From: Puccinellia tenuiflora
Lineage: Eukaryota > Streptophyta > Magnoliopsida > Poales > Poaceae
DNA length: 64,000 nucleotides
Assembly: GCA_012064385.1 (NCBI GenBank)
Contig: QRDG01000609.1
Location: forward strand, 1-64,000
Reading direction: 5' to 3'
Position numbers and translations under genes: made by a program. Positions 13,981 to 25,415 of this stretch are shown here, piece after piece. The first letter of the stretch is position 1, and every line of letters begins with the position of its first letter. The notes below the pieces were generated by a model. The model searched no databases. It was not told the origin of the DNA and was given only the letters and a program-made list of their open reading frames with translations.

Positions 13981-13991
13981 GCTTTTTATAG
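13981..13991 (-). promoter_or_regulatory. TATA box in Sirevirus LTR
   Basis: The minus strand reads CTATAAAAAGC just downstream of the GC-rich palindrome cluster, a plausible core promoter for the element. Confidence 0.45.
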
Positions 13992-14024
13992 CCTCCCCCA
14001 AAAACTAGCCGTTGGAGCCTGTCC

Positions 14025-14380
14025 AGGCCGGAGACTACAGAGTAAGTGACCGGAGACTCCGGCCTGTTGGGTCATCGGGGAGGTCGGAGATTCCGGTCCT
14101 TGGGGCCGGAGACTCTGGCCAGGTCGGAGACTCCGGGCACCCTCCGGGGTAGCTCCGGACCCCTATCCAGAGGCGCACCACACAGATACAAAGAGCGGAG
14201 AGAAAACTTGGGGCCGGAGATTCTGGGTCCCTTGGGCCGGAGACTCCGGTCCATCTCCGGGGTACCTCCGGACCCCTGTCCAGAAGCGCACCACAGCAGA
14301 CAAACGGCAGCGAAAATCACAGGCCGGAGACTCCGGGTCCTTGGGGGCGGAGACTCCGGTGTGACCGGAGACTCCGGACC
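14025..14380. repeat. Cluster of CCGGAGACTCCGG palindromes in the Sirevirus LTR
   Basis: The perfect or near-perfect palindrome CCGGAGACTCCGG and close variants recur about ten times. They are interspersed with imperfect repeats of about 150 bp (for example CCTCCGGACCCCTGTCCAGA and its variant). Sirevirus LTRs are known for CpG-rich palindromic motifs of this kind. They may be regulatory or methylation targets (inference). Confidence 0.65.
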
Positions 14381-15400
14381 AGATCCAAACAGAGAAAACC
14401 AGAACTGACATAACTTTTGCAAATGAAGTCCGAATCGAGTGAATCCAATTTTGTTGGAAAGAGGACGACAAGAGCTTACCCTATAAAAACTGAAAATATG
14501 AAAACAAGCAAAGGAGATTGTGCGGAGGGATGGAATGGTGAGACCTTTCCAAGCGGATGAACCAGCAAAATCTCCAACACCGAAAACGCACAAGCTTTTC
14601 ATCAAGACTCCGTTTTTTATGATCTTGGGCTTGTTCCGAAGATAATCACAAGCCCTACAAGATCATGCATATACACATCATAGTCTATCATGTGAGGAGG
14701 AAAATATAAGGATAGAGTTTGACCTCAATACCAAAACCGGTAAAACCTCCAATACCAAAAACGCAAGAAGATATTCATGAGATCCGTTTTTTGATGAACT
14801 AGAGCTTGGTATGGAGATGAACACAAGCTCTAAATTCTCACATGGATAAAAGCCAAATAAGAACCAATAAAGATGATTGTAAGGATGCAAAGGTTTGAGC
14901 TCTCCACGAACGATACGATCACGATACTCGGTCGAGAGCCCCTCTTGATAGTACGGCTATCTATCCTATAACCCGGTCTCTCAACAAACATCATGAGACC
15001 GGTAAAATAAAAACCCTACCAAGATCATACCTTGCGCATTAATCCACTTGAGGTCGATAAAGACGATCTTCATCTCCTCAAGACGAACCACCTTTCTTGA
15101 TTGCGCTTTGCTTGGTGAAGAATCACATGACGCTCCCCCATACACCAAGATGGGGAGAGCACTCTTCGGTATATCTTCACTTGAACTTGAGAGTTGATCA
15201 ACCCGCACAAAGCCTTGATCAACCCAACACTTTTCTTCCCTTGAGCTTGACTCCAACAAATGGAGATCAAGCAAAGCACCTTGACTCAAGGACAACCTAC
15301 ACATAGAGCTCAATGCAAATATTAGTCCATAGAGATTGTCATTAATTATCAAAACCATGCATGGGATCAACCATGCACTTTCACCCCCCCCCCCCCCCCC

Positions 15401-17392
15401 AACAACAACCCGGTGTATGGGATCTAGGGAAAACAACCATCGCTTCCTCCGTGGAGATGCCAAAGCCAACGCTACAGCGTCGGGGATAGTGCTGAAAGTA
15501 ATTATTTCACGATGATATCGCCTTGACCGCCTGGACGAATGACATGAGGAAAGCGGGATGCAACACAATACTAATAGTCCCACGAGCGCGAATATCCCCA
15601 ATATCTAAGGGGAGGGCCAAATCTGTTTGATGGCTAGTTTTTGTTTTGTTTTGACTTTTGAGAGAGTGATAATGTGGACAAAGATTTTACAGTATTATAT
15701 TCATCTATTGTTGATTATCTTTTTGCATAAAATTGGTTTCTGGTTTTATTTTCTCTTGATATAGCAGGAGGGGTTTGTGTCCTTGATTACGAATGTACAA
15801 TTAACATGTAGAAATGTTCACGAGATTTTTCTTCTAACCGTATAAAAGTGCAATACAAATATCTATATTGTTTGCAATATACTCCCATCGTTCGAACTTA
15901 ATCGAAATTCTAGTCTGTACCAAGACCTAAGAGGACGTCCCATACCGCCATCAGCAGCAAAGCAACACACTGAGCTGGAGACCATAGACATGACCACGAA
16001 GGCCTCAGCCGTCGAATATGCGGGGCCTCCGCCCCATTGCCAAACTCCTGCGACGCCATCAGACGACGTTGCAGCGAGCAAATTGCGGCCAGAACACCGC
16101 CGCTAGACCAGCTGCAGGTTGTCATGTAGCAATGCAATAGTGCCGCCGACAGCCACCACCTCCCCGAGACAAGCCTCTGCAGATCCCGCTCCCTAGGCCC
16201 GATGTCCCGAAGAAACGAGGCCACCACAACCACGGAACCACCACCGCTAGTCCCTTCAACCGGCACAATCTCCATAGATGATGCCCTCAACAAGGATTAC
16301 GATGCACAAGTATCGTCATCCCTTGATCCCGAGAGGATCTGTAGTTTCCCTCGGAGTTGCCTCAGTCTGAGGTACGAGGGCATCGGATGCGGCGTACGAG
16401 TCGCCGTCGTCTACCTCCGTGACCCACAACCCAAGCCAGAGATCCACCATATCATGCCACCACAGCTCGCCTAGCCTCGCCGACACATGCCAGGCCGGTT
16501 CCGCCCCTACGCGCACCAGCCCGCCATCGGTCGCCGCTGAGATCCTCCGCCCAAGGATTGCCAGAACGTCGCCAGAATTCCCCATGCAGCCACGGCTGCA
16601 CAGGCTTCACCTAGCAGCTTCCTCCCGCAGCGGCACGGAGGAGGGGAGTGGAGAGGGGCGGTTGCGCTAGGAGGCGGCGGTGGCGGCCCCGAGCCGTCTG
16701 GGCGAGGCGGCACGAGGGTTAGGTCTCGCGCTAGGGAAATTTATAAGTTTCACTTAGCCTATATAAAACTATATCAACTACAACACCAATTATGTTTCCT
16801 TAGATTCGTCATAAAATATACTTCTTTACTATGTATTACCTTTGTTCCAACTAGCTTGTTAAAAAAAAACTTATATTACAGAACGGTGGGCATATCTTAA
16901 GTTGTGGATATCACTATATTAGCAGAATTTTCTTCCTCACGAGAGAGCTTAATTTCCATTTTGTGTGACAAGCGTAACAAAGCAACCTAATATGCATGTC
17001 CGCACTCATCACTTTTTCCTACACTCATGGAACACGCGCGTGGAGATTAATTCTTGCTCGGGTAAAATTTGCAAACTAAAATTTATTGCACGCACAGTCG
17101 AAGCTTTATCTTTAATTCCCATCGTGCTCCCACACGGAACACAACTTCCACTAAAAGAAAAGAAGCTCTCTCTCAAACAAAAGAAAAAGGAAGCTAAAGG
17201 CAATCATGGCTTGATCGTGGTGTGTAGCGCCCGCGGAAGATAAGCCTGCCCTACACGTGGGATGTACACATGCTGTGACGCCCTACACGTGGTGTTTACG
17301 CCTCACGGGAGATTGCCACGCCAGTGTAGCTAGCTACCCAGCTCAGTGAAGTTTGTGACTCTACCAACTAGTATCGCGGAAAATTACTTTGG
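15401..17392. other. Intergenic DNA with an unclassified GC-rich block
   Basis: No gene is supported. The segment from about 15900 to 16735 is GC-rich with overlapping short frames on both strands and no recognisable domain. Its minus-strand start (CCTAACCCTCGTGCCGCC) resembles the 5' untranslated region of some plant non-LTR elements or an old gene fragment, but I cannot assign it. The rest is AT-rich spacer. Confidence 0.35.
17250..17305. promoter_or_regulatory. Pair of ABRE/G-box motifs upstream of the protease paralogue
   Basis: CCTACACGTGG occurs twice, about 30 bp apart (near 17250 and 17282). CACGTG with a flanking G is the G-box/ABRE core bound by bZIP factors. It lies about 0.6 kb before the ATG at 17858, now separated from it by a MITE-like insertion. 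Function is inferred only. Confidence 0.4.
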
Positions 17393-17778
17393 TTCTCAGG
17401 CCCCCAGTGCTCCTGATGCAAAAAAAAATTATTTAGAAATTAATTCACTTGTCAAAAAAATTATTTCAAAAATCACAGATGTAGTAATCTACATGTGTTC
17501 TTAACTGGTAAATTTGAAATAAATAATTCAAAACAGTGTGACCTGTGAAAAAATAAGAAGTCTGTGCATGTTTGTACATTTTAAAATTTGTCTTTTCCGA
17601 CCCCTACTGCTTGTTATTTTTGTACAGCATGCAAATATCATTATTATTTTTTGAAACTTTTTTCGATGGTGCTGAACATTTAAATCTGCATGCATGATTT
17701 TTTTGAGATTTTTTTGTTACAACAAATTTTGGAAAAAAAATATTTCGTTGCACCAGGAGCACTGATGCCCGGGTGCAC
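17393..17778. mobile_element. MITE-like element in the proximal promoter
   Basis: An AT-rich segment of about 380 bp has imperfect inverted ends. CAGTGCTCCTGATGCAA at 17405 pairs with CAGTGCTCCTGGTGCAA read from the other strand at 17749-17765. The similarity weakens outside these cores, so exact ends and the target site are uncertain. It contains no gene and ends about 80 bp before the start codon at 17858. Confidence 0.5.
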
Positions 17779-17857
17779 AAAATCTTCACTGAGCTCCACG
17801 CTCTCGTCAACCTTTCTTCCTACCTGACCTCATTAGTCTCCACGTTGTCGGGAGGAG

Positions 17858-19697
17858 ATGAGGAGCTCGAGATCTCTCGTGGCCTCGGCGGCGGCGGCGC
17901 TGCTGCTGCTGCTAGTGTCGCTGGCCGCTGCGGCGGACATGTCGATCGTGTCGTACGGAGATCGTAGCGAGGAGGAGACACGGCAGATCTACGCGGAGTG
18001 GAGGGCGCAGCATGGTACTAGGACCACCAACGCCATCGACGATGAGGAGCGCCGGTACGCGGTGTTCAGGGACAACCTGCGGTACATCGACCAGCACAAC
18101 GCCGCCGCGGACGCCGGGCTTCACTCCTTCCGCCTCGGGCTCAACCGCTTCGCGGACCTCACCAACGAGGAGTACCGCTCCATGTACCGCGGGGTCCGGA
18201 GCGTGCCGGCGAGGGAGAGGAAGGTGAGCGCCAGGTACCAGGCCGAGGACGGCGAGGAGCTGCCGGAGTCTTTCGACTGGAGGGAGAAGGGGGCGGTTGT
18301 CGGGGTCAAGGACCAGGGCGGTTGCAGTAAGCATACTCCACTGAATCTAGCTCAACGCTTCTGCACTACAGTACATTTCACTCTGACCTCAAGCTTATTT
18401 TGGTATTGCCTGTTTAACCAAAAAAAGAAATGTCAGTTAACTGAATATTTCCTAGTTTGCTGAAATTCCACACATGTGAGTGAGACCACATAATATTGTA
18501 CTACTCCCAGTGTAAGTTTTTCAGTTAGACTGGACCTATATGTAGTGTACAATTAAGATATTGAAGGAGAGGGCAACTGGTTTCCTCATTTGCATTGTCA
18601 TCAGAAGCCAAAATCTTGCCCCTATTACCTTATTTGCAATAAATCTGTTGCTCTTGCTGCTCTGTTACTACTTACTACTGCTTGTTTCCGTATGTAATGA
18701 AACTCATGGATTTTTCAGCTATGAGAATCTGATCTTAGTTCCTCTTTTCCATCAGAGAGCAGCTGGGCTTTTTCAGCAATATCAGCTGTCGAAGGAATCA
18801 ACCAGATTGTTACGGGCCAACTCATTTCTTTGTCCGAGCAAGAGCTGGTTGACTGTGACACTAAATACAATGCGGGATGCGATGGAGGTCTAATGGACGA
18901 CGCGTTTGTGTTCATGATGAACAACAAAGGAATCAGAAGGGAACAGGACTACCCTTACACTGCCAAACAAAACCATTGTGCTGCTAACAAGGTACGTATC
19001 TCTTGCTTCTTAATCATTTCCCGTCTTATTACCTTTTACAAGAACATGCACCATATATACCTACCGGTATGCTATAAGCGTCACTTTTTTGTGGCATTTT
19101 CAGAATAAGACGGCTGTTGTCACAATTGATGACTGCAACGATGTACCCATGAACAGTGAGAAGAACCTGCAAAAGGCGGTTTCAAACCAGCCAATCAGTG
19201 TTGCAATTGACGGCAGCGGCAAAGAATTCCAGCACTATAAATCGGTGAGCTCTTTCGGATCATATCGCCTTGATGCGAGTTTTTGAGTTTCATAAAACGT
19301 TATAGATCAGGGGGAAAATACTGTAAGTCGCTAAGGTAAATGTTCTAGCATTCTGATTTTCCCTGACTATCATCACCTACTGATCTCTGTAGGGTATCTT
19401 ATCAACCTGTGGATCAGACGTTGACCGTGCAGCCACTGTTGTTGGTTATGGTTCGGAGGATGGAAAGGACTACTGGATCGTGAGGGAGTCCTTGGGCACC
19501 GGCTGGGCGAGGCTGGCTATGCCCGGATGGAGCGTAACGTCAAGGAAGCCATGGGCACATGTGGCATCACATTTTGGCCTTGCTACCCGATCAAAAACCA
19601 GGCGAAGCCCCTGAACACTGGCCGTAAGCGTGCGCTGGCCAAGCCGCGCCGGGCTTTCTCTGCCAATGCAGCTATAGGCAAGAAGAGCAGCGCATGA
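17858..19697 (+). pseudogene. RD21-like papain cysteine protease paralogue, catalytically dead and frameshifted
   Basis: Four exons are clear: 17858-18326, 18756-18991, 19104-19244 and 19393-19614 (frame as it stands) or 19697 (ancestral frame). Phases and splice sites match the intact paralogue at 30477. Seen: a signal peptide (about residues 1-23), prodomain with the ERFNIN pattern and GLNRFADLTNEEY, then the papain domain. The oxyanion Gln in DQGGC remains, but the catalytic Cys is Ser159 (AGC, 18761-18763), the catalytic His is Arg294 and the catalytic Asn is Glu314 (VRESLG instead of VRNSWG). One base is missing near 19507, so the protein would stop at 355 residues. The proline-rich hinge and granulin domain are absent, although the ancestral frame ends in a tail resembling the paralogue (KKSSA against RKSSV). 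It is most likely a decaying duplicate. A truncated, prodomain-bearing protein could still be made. Confidence 0.88.
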
Positions 19698-19749
19698 ACA
19701 ACTACATCATGACATTAGCCTCCCGCGTCCAAGCATTATTGTGGAGATC

Positions 19750-19755
19750 AATAAA
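19750..19755 (+). terminator. Candidate polyadenylation signal
   Basis: AATAAA lies about 55 bp after the ancestral stop codon of the dead protease paralogue, in the position expected of its 3' untranslated region. Confidence 0.45.
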
Positions 19756-19805
19756 GGACCAGCATAATCTGTGTTTTTCCTATTTTCTGTTTACAACTAG
19801 TGATG

Positions 19806-20484
19806 TAGTTTCTCCCAACACTACACTATGTACTCCAATTAGAGGCACTCAAGAGTGCTTCAAATGGCCTAATAAGTACCTTTGAAAGGTTTTTGGAGGA
19901 AAATAAATAAATGCTGTATTTACTCATGTAGCTATCAATCCGGTGGACTTCGGTTTAAACTCCAATTAGGGCATCCCCAATAGTTTGTTGGTTAGCATGT
20001 TAGTAAAAATGGCCATATAATCAACCCACAACTTATCTTCAGCCACTCCAATAGAGTGTATGTAGTTTGTCCAATTTGAGTTAAGAGAATGTACAATGCA
20101 TATCTAATTCTATATCGGAGGTTGTGTAAGGGCTGTTGGTTTATGAACATACAACTTCCCTGTCTCTACTCATCTATTCTATGACACATCACTAAAAATC
20201 TTGTGATAAAATCTGCCAACAACTATCTTGCAATTATTGGAGACGTCCTTAGTTTCTTTTGTTGCTTCGTGATACTGCTGTTAGAGTAAAATATATCGGA
20301 GGGTATTAAACTTGTGCGTATGAATCAATTTGGTCACTGTATTCACAGAAAGTGAATTTACAGTCAGCGTGTCGTGTCACATTGCTTCGCCGGACCTGTA
20401 TGTGGAACGACCTAGTCTCACGACATTTTACAGGAAGGCACATAAATTATGAGATGTCCGAAAGGTACCCTTCCTCCACTAATT
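19806..20484 (+). repeat. Direct duplication of the protease 3' flank, copy 1
   Basis: From TTTCTCCCAACACTACAC to CCCTTCCTCCACTAA this segment recurs at 21505-22163 in the same order and orientation. Similarity is roughly 85-90 percent by eye, and copy 2 lacks about 60 bp near its start. It begins in the 3' flank of the dead protease gene, so the duplication is local. No gene is seen inside. Confidence 0.8.
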
Positions 20485-20559
20485 TAAGCATGCTGAGGTG
20501 ATGCATGCAACTAATCACACTCTATAAACTCCAAGCTAGGTCGACGCAAGCATGCGTAC

Positions 20560-20643
20560 TTATAACACCAATTTGTTGTCATCTCCCAGATAAAAAATCC
20601 TAGGTACTTATAACACCAATTTGTTGTCATCTCCCAGATAACA
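20560..20643. repeat. 46-bp tandem duplication
   Basis: CTTATAACACCAATTTGTTG and the following CATCTCCCAGATAA are repeated once at a period of 46 bp. The surrounding stretch 20485-21060 holds nothing else that I recognise. Confidence 0.7.
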
Positions 20644-21077
20644 CCAAGAAGGAGAATAAAAGGAGAATAAAAGGAGAAGCCTATGAACGTGTGAAGCATA
20701 CATATATATATACAAAGAAATGAAAGAGAAGTATATTGAAAGACAGGCCGCACAAAACTATTTCTCTTTCTAAGGGAATATATATAGTACCAACTGAAAA
20801 AAAAATAGTGCCCAAACTAATGGTAGAAAATTCATACGACATGGATGCTTGGTGGTTGAGTCAATAACTCGCCGATAGTAATACTTAGGGTTGTGGCAAC
20901 CTGGCACCGAATGTGTGAGAGAAAACTAAGACTACTAGATGGATGCATATATATGGGTGCTATTTCAGACTCTAGTTCATGCACACATGTAACATTAGTT
21001 CCTATGATCTTTGAGTAGTTGGGACATTGGAGGAACCAAAAAGGTTTTGAACTCAAGATGCACTTCATTGAGTCCCC

Positions 21078-21503
21078 CTATATCTGGGGACTCAGAACTA
21101 GGGCCGAACCCGTATCTAGGAACCAGGGCCATCGGTTATCTTTGTCACATCCTGCATGTCCCTGTCTCATCTCGGCGACAAGGGGGCAGGAGACGTTCTT
21201 GGAGACGCCGAGGTCGAAGACGATAATGGTGTTGTCGCCGTAGTGGATGCTCGTTGGATGCCGTAGTCGCCGGAGGGAAGAGAAGATGTCGGTGCCGACC
21301 CAGAACAGGTAGTCTTGGCCGCACTGGTAGCTCGTCATCGGGCAGGGAGAAGTAGTGGCGGTGGCCTTTTGTGGCGGTGGCGACGCGGCGGCGAGGACGT
21401 CAGAGAGGAGTAAGAGCTTCAGCATGGCATTGCCATGCTGATGCCGATTGCTTTGTCCAGATTGTGTGAGGCAGCGGCCCCTTTTGCGTGAACCAGATTT
21501 CAT
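21078..21503 (-). pseudogene. Fragment resembling a WAK/LRK10-like receptor ectodomain
   Basis: A 141-codon minus-strand frame has a hydrophobic stretch (MLKLLLLSDVLAAASPPP) followed by CPMTSYQCGQDYLFW. It then has TDIFSSL, TSIHYGDNTIIVFDLG and NVSCPL. The last blocks resemble the cysteine-bearing galacturonan-binding (GUB_WAK) ectodomain of LRK10-like receptor kinases, which typically has a Tyr/Ile-rich strand followed by a Cys-Pro pair. No transmembrane or kinase part follows and the frame runs into unrelated sequence. I read it as a gene fragment between the two copies of a local duplication. The family assignment is by pattern only and moderately uncertain. Confidence 0.35.
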
Positions 21504-21504
21504 T

Positions 21505-22163
21505 TACTTTCTCCCAACACTGCACTTTATTTTTGGAGGAAAATAAATAAACGTTGTATTTAGCTACCATTCCGGTGGACTTCAGCTTAAACTCCTTTTG
21601 GGCATCTCAAATAGTTTGTTGGTTAGCTTGTTAATAAAAATGGCCATATCATCAACCAATAACTTGTCTTCAACCACATCAATAGAGTGTATGTAGTTTT
21701 TCCAATTTGAGGTGAGAGAATGACAATGCTTCTCTCATTCTATATCGGAGGTTGTGGAAAGACTGTTGGTTTATGAACATACAACTTCCCTCTCTATACT
21801 CATCTATTCTACGACACATCACTAAAAATCTTGTGTGATAAAATCTGCCAAGAACAATCTTACAATTATTGGAGATGTCGTTAGTTTCTTTTGTTGCTTC
21901 GGGAGACTGCTATTAGAGTAAAATATATGGAGGGTATTAAACTTGTCCGTACAAATCAATTTGGTCACTACATTCAGAGAAAGTGAATTCACAGTCAATG
22001 TGTCGTGTCACGTACGGTCACGACAGACTCTGGAGGTACGTATTTGATTACATGGCTTCGTCAGGCATGTGTCGCGGAGGTGGATCGACCTAGTCTCACG
22101 AAATTTTATAGAAATGCACCTAAATTAATGAGATGTCCAAAAGGTACCCTTCCTCCACTAACT
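21505..22163 (+). repeat. Direct duplication of the protease 3' flank, copy 2
   Basis: Second copy of 19806-20484. It shares blocks such as TATATCGGAGGTTGTG, GGTTTATGAACATACAACTT and GACCTAGTCTCACGA, with scattered substitutions and small indels. Confidence 0.8.
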
Positions 22164-24770
22164 TCTATGTTTTGTCTCCACTCCCGATCATCACAAAGCA
22201 ACGAAGAGAGGGAGATGAAGCGACGCGCTCGAGGTCGGCCAAGAGTGGCGGTGAGAGGAAATTGGCTTATTCGTCGCGCGTGCGGGTGGAGCGGAGCCGC
22301 CGCACGCCATCTCTGGCGGGAGTAGGCAGCAGAGATGGTTCCTTCCCGTCGGACGGATTGAGGGCCATCGCCTGACTATGGTAAGCCCCTAATACTATCT
22401 CAATCTCAAGGTTTTTTCATCGATTTTATTGTTGAATATTCACAAAAGGCTTTAGATTAGGGATTGTTGGTGTTTAGCAGGGTGTATGCTTATGGATTTA
22501 GGTTAGAATGGTGCAGAGGTTTGTGTTGGGTTTTGGGGTAGTAAACTGAATTTTGCCGTTCAAATATGTTCTTAAATCATTTGAAATTTGTACCTTTTAA
22601 GTTTAGAGATTTGGTCGGTGTTTGGTAGGGTTTGGCTAGAGTAGGGTAGACCAATCCAAAAATGAATCTTGGATTGTTTGGTCAGTTGGTTGGGTTGGGC
22701 AGGGTTTTCGTTAGTTGTAGAAACTGAATTTTGCAATGGTTTGGGTAGGACTAGGAAGGATATTGTTGGTGCTAATAGTTTTATGGTGAACATGATCATC
22801 ACGAGAAAGAGGCAGCACGAGGAGGGATGGCCGTCGGGAAGGGGATCTACGGCGACGAGCACGGGGAGGGGAATAATGGTGAATTTTGAGATTTGAGAGG
22901 AGCTAGGGATTGCGGCGGGAGAGGGTTTTTGTACTCCTGGCGTTTATGCCATAAACGCCCTCATGTATTGGAGTTGCCATGTGACGCGGGTCCAACGAAG
23001 CCACGTCATCAAATACGTCTGCCATGACACGACAACGCATCTTTGATAACCGTAAATCCACTCTCTCTTAATACAGTGACCAAACTGATTTATACAGAAG
23101 TTCGTCCAATGCCGATAGAAATCTAACCATATAAAATCGTTTATGATTAGGCTAAGAATATACACAGTCGTTGTCGCTGGTTATTGCCTCGCTGAGTAGC
23201 TAGGATGGGTTTAAGACAAGGCGTTATAAGTTTCTGACTTTATGGACGGCGTGTTGGAATCCACCAATCCCTGAAAAAACGGAGCAGTCATACTCTTGCC
23301 ACTGATCTGTAATGTATTGAAACAAAGTGCAATGGTGGAACACAATGGTGAAACGAGACGGATTGTCTAGATTGATCCGACTTTTGTAGAAGGGGGGGTC
23401 TCCGGAATAGGAGAAGAAGGTTGACCCGAGACGGAGGGGCGACAAACCAAGAATTTCCTGACCGCTAGGCTCATCCAATTTACTTTTATATGAGGATTAT
23501 TTGCTAAAAAAACATGACGCTTTTTAGTGAGTTCATCGCATACTTTATTCTATCCTATTTCAATAAAGTGAGCACAGGCGCACAAAAATATCACATATAA
23601 TCTGATATCACTGGGTCTAATACAGGAAAGCACGGCATCCGGTTAGATTTGCCCCGGACGAGTTGAAGCAACATAGATGTGCATTATCGTCGAAAAGAAA
23701 TCAGATGATAGCAACGGGAGAACCGCGTTCCTGAATGAAAGCAACACGGAAAGAAAGTCTCGTTTAATTAAAAAAAAATTTCTCCGCAGAAAAGAGATAG
23801 TATTAATTCATATTTTTGTGTCTCAGTGTTGGTTGGCCTGCGTTTATCCTTACTTAATGCTGGAATCTTTGTATAGCCAATGGGTTCACACGCCACCGAA
23901 CGTCGGTCTTCTACACGCTGCGGCAAACAATACGTGCAGATTATTTAACCACGCCCGAGTGATGGGTTCAATTCGGTCAGAAATGGATAATCACAGCCTC
24001 ACATGCTCGTTCTGATTAGCAGGTTTTGTGTTCGTCGGAGTTCCGCAGCAAACATGTTCAGAAACTGACTGTATCAGCATGCAAAGGGGGGCGTTGTCTG
24101 AATCTTACTACTCTACACTTGAGACGTCAGAGACGGCCTCGATCTGAACATGGCACCCCGCGACTGTATATTCCTCCCGGCGCCTCAAATAGCCAAGCAT
24201 CCCCAGATCACTACGTACGTTTCCTGCTCTTTTCGGCATTTGACCGTGAACCGGTCGCGAAAGGCATGCACGCCGCACACGTTTCATGCATCCCATCTCA
24301 AGCAAGCAAAGCCTAACGACCGCGCATCAGCAAGAATCCGTCGGAGCGGTCGCCGTCGGTCGAGATGGAGATCCCGTGTCGCGTAGCCACCGGAACCGGA
24401 AATATCCCGGCGGTCGTTGGCCGCGATATTCATCTCCCAGACGCCAAGAAGGCCGTTCGGTTCACTCGGGCGCCGTCCGTCAGAGAGCACATGGAGAGTG
24501 CACAAATGGATTACTGACCGACGACGCGCGCGGACGCGTCCCGATCGATCGTCCGGTGAAGTGCAAGTGGAGTGGCGGTAATAAAGACCGTTGCGTGACG
24601 GGTAACTCCACCGAGGCTACGCTACGTGATCTGGTTGAGGTGGCGGTAAATTAAGGGGGTGTTGTGCTCAAGGAACAGATGAAACTGCAGAGCGAGTAGA
24701 GTAGTTCAATAGAGAGGATCCAAGTGTCTTGGATTAATTTGCACATGCACGTAGAGAGTTGACTGTACAA
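22164..24770. other. Intergenic DNA, no supported gene
   Basis: Short frames occur but none has a recognisable domain or convincing codon pattern. The block 22180-22380 is GC-rich and resembles a gene leader followed by an intron, but no coding continuation was found. Confidence 0.4.
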
Positions 24771-25415
24771 GCGAACCACGTTAGCTCTCTCCAACAATTG
24801 ATTCAAGTTCCTTGTTACTTTGGCATCACCGACTGCGCCGTGCGACTCTAGTATTTTTTTTTTTTTTTTGGAGGATGCCGACTCCATGTTACTGCTCCAA
24901 CTAGATAGGCAGTTGCGTTGCATCAAGTGTGTGGGTCCACATGGGTGGACGATTTATATTTTGCCTTGTCAACACTGTACCCCCAACTGCACGTGGGCCT
25001 TGCGGGGGTGAGGTGAGAGCTATCGTGACGGCCATTACTTGTGCGATTTGCTATGGATCGAGTGCCATTGCTCAACTTGCCTTCCGCACCGCAGGTCTTT
25101 CTTTCTTTTTTAGGACCCACGGTTGAAGAAGTGTTCACATTTCTCCGAGCGAGCTGAAAGCGACGCCTACGCACGGGAATGGAAACGTACACCGGCCGGA
25201 AACTCCAGTGATCGATACGTCGTGCAGCCGCTGCTGTCCACTTATCATCCCACGGTGAACCGCAAAGATATCACGCCGCCGCCAATGTAAACAAAGCACA
25301 GCACGCCCTATGGATTGGAACGGGCCAGATTCCCATGAAATCAGCAGAATCCTCATATGAACTCTGACAGCGAAGTCACCGCTTCAGAGTTCGGAGCAGG
25401 AGCATGTAGATGTTG
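24771..25415 (+). repeat. Local duplication, copy 1 (interrupted)
   Basis: The start (AAGCGAACCACGTTAGCTCT, then CTCCAACAATTGATT) and the end (AAACAAAGCACAGCACGCCC through GCATGTAGATGT) recur in the same order at 27774-28021. Copy 1 carries several hundred extra bases between these blocks. Confidence 0.7.

Larger units (their letters stand above)
8482..15383 (-). mobile_element. Sirevirus (Maximus-type copia), partial and gag-only
   Basis: The right side carries a 2.4 kb LTR, a Met-tRNA primer site and a long gag with two zinc knuckles, all on the minus strand. Downstream of gag there are about 2.1 kb of non-coding DNA with repeated GGGGGAG motifs, as reported for the multiple purine tracts of Sireviruses. 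No pol gene is seen. The interior is cut at 8482 by the younger copia element, so the remaining interior and the 3' LTR are expected left of position 1. It is a non-autonomous derivative or a decayed copy. Confidence 0.75.
12966..15383 (-). repeat. 5' LTR of the Sirevirus element
   Basis: On the minus strand it begins TGAAAGTGCATGG and ends GTTGTTCTTTCA, 2418 bp with TG..CA ends. The LTR-end part contains the Maximus-type segment with a seven-G run and GTGAATAGGCG. The short frames inside are shadows. The paired LTR is not in the window. Confidence 0.8.
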
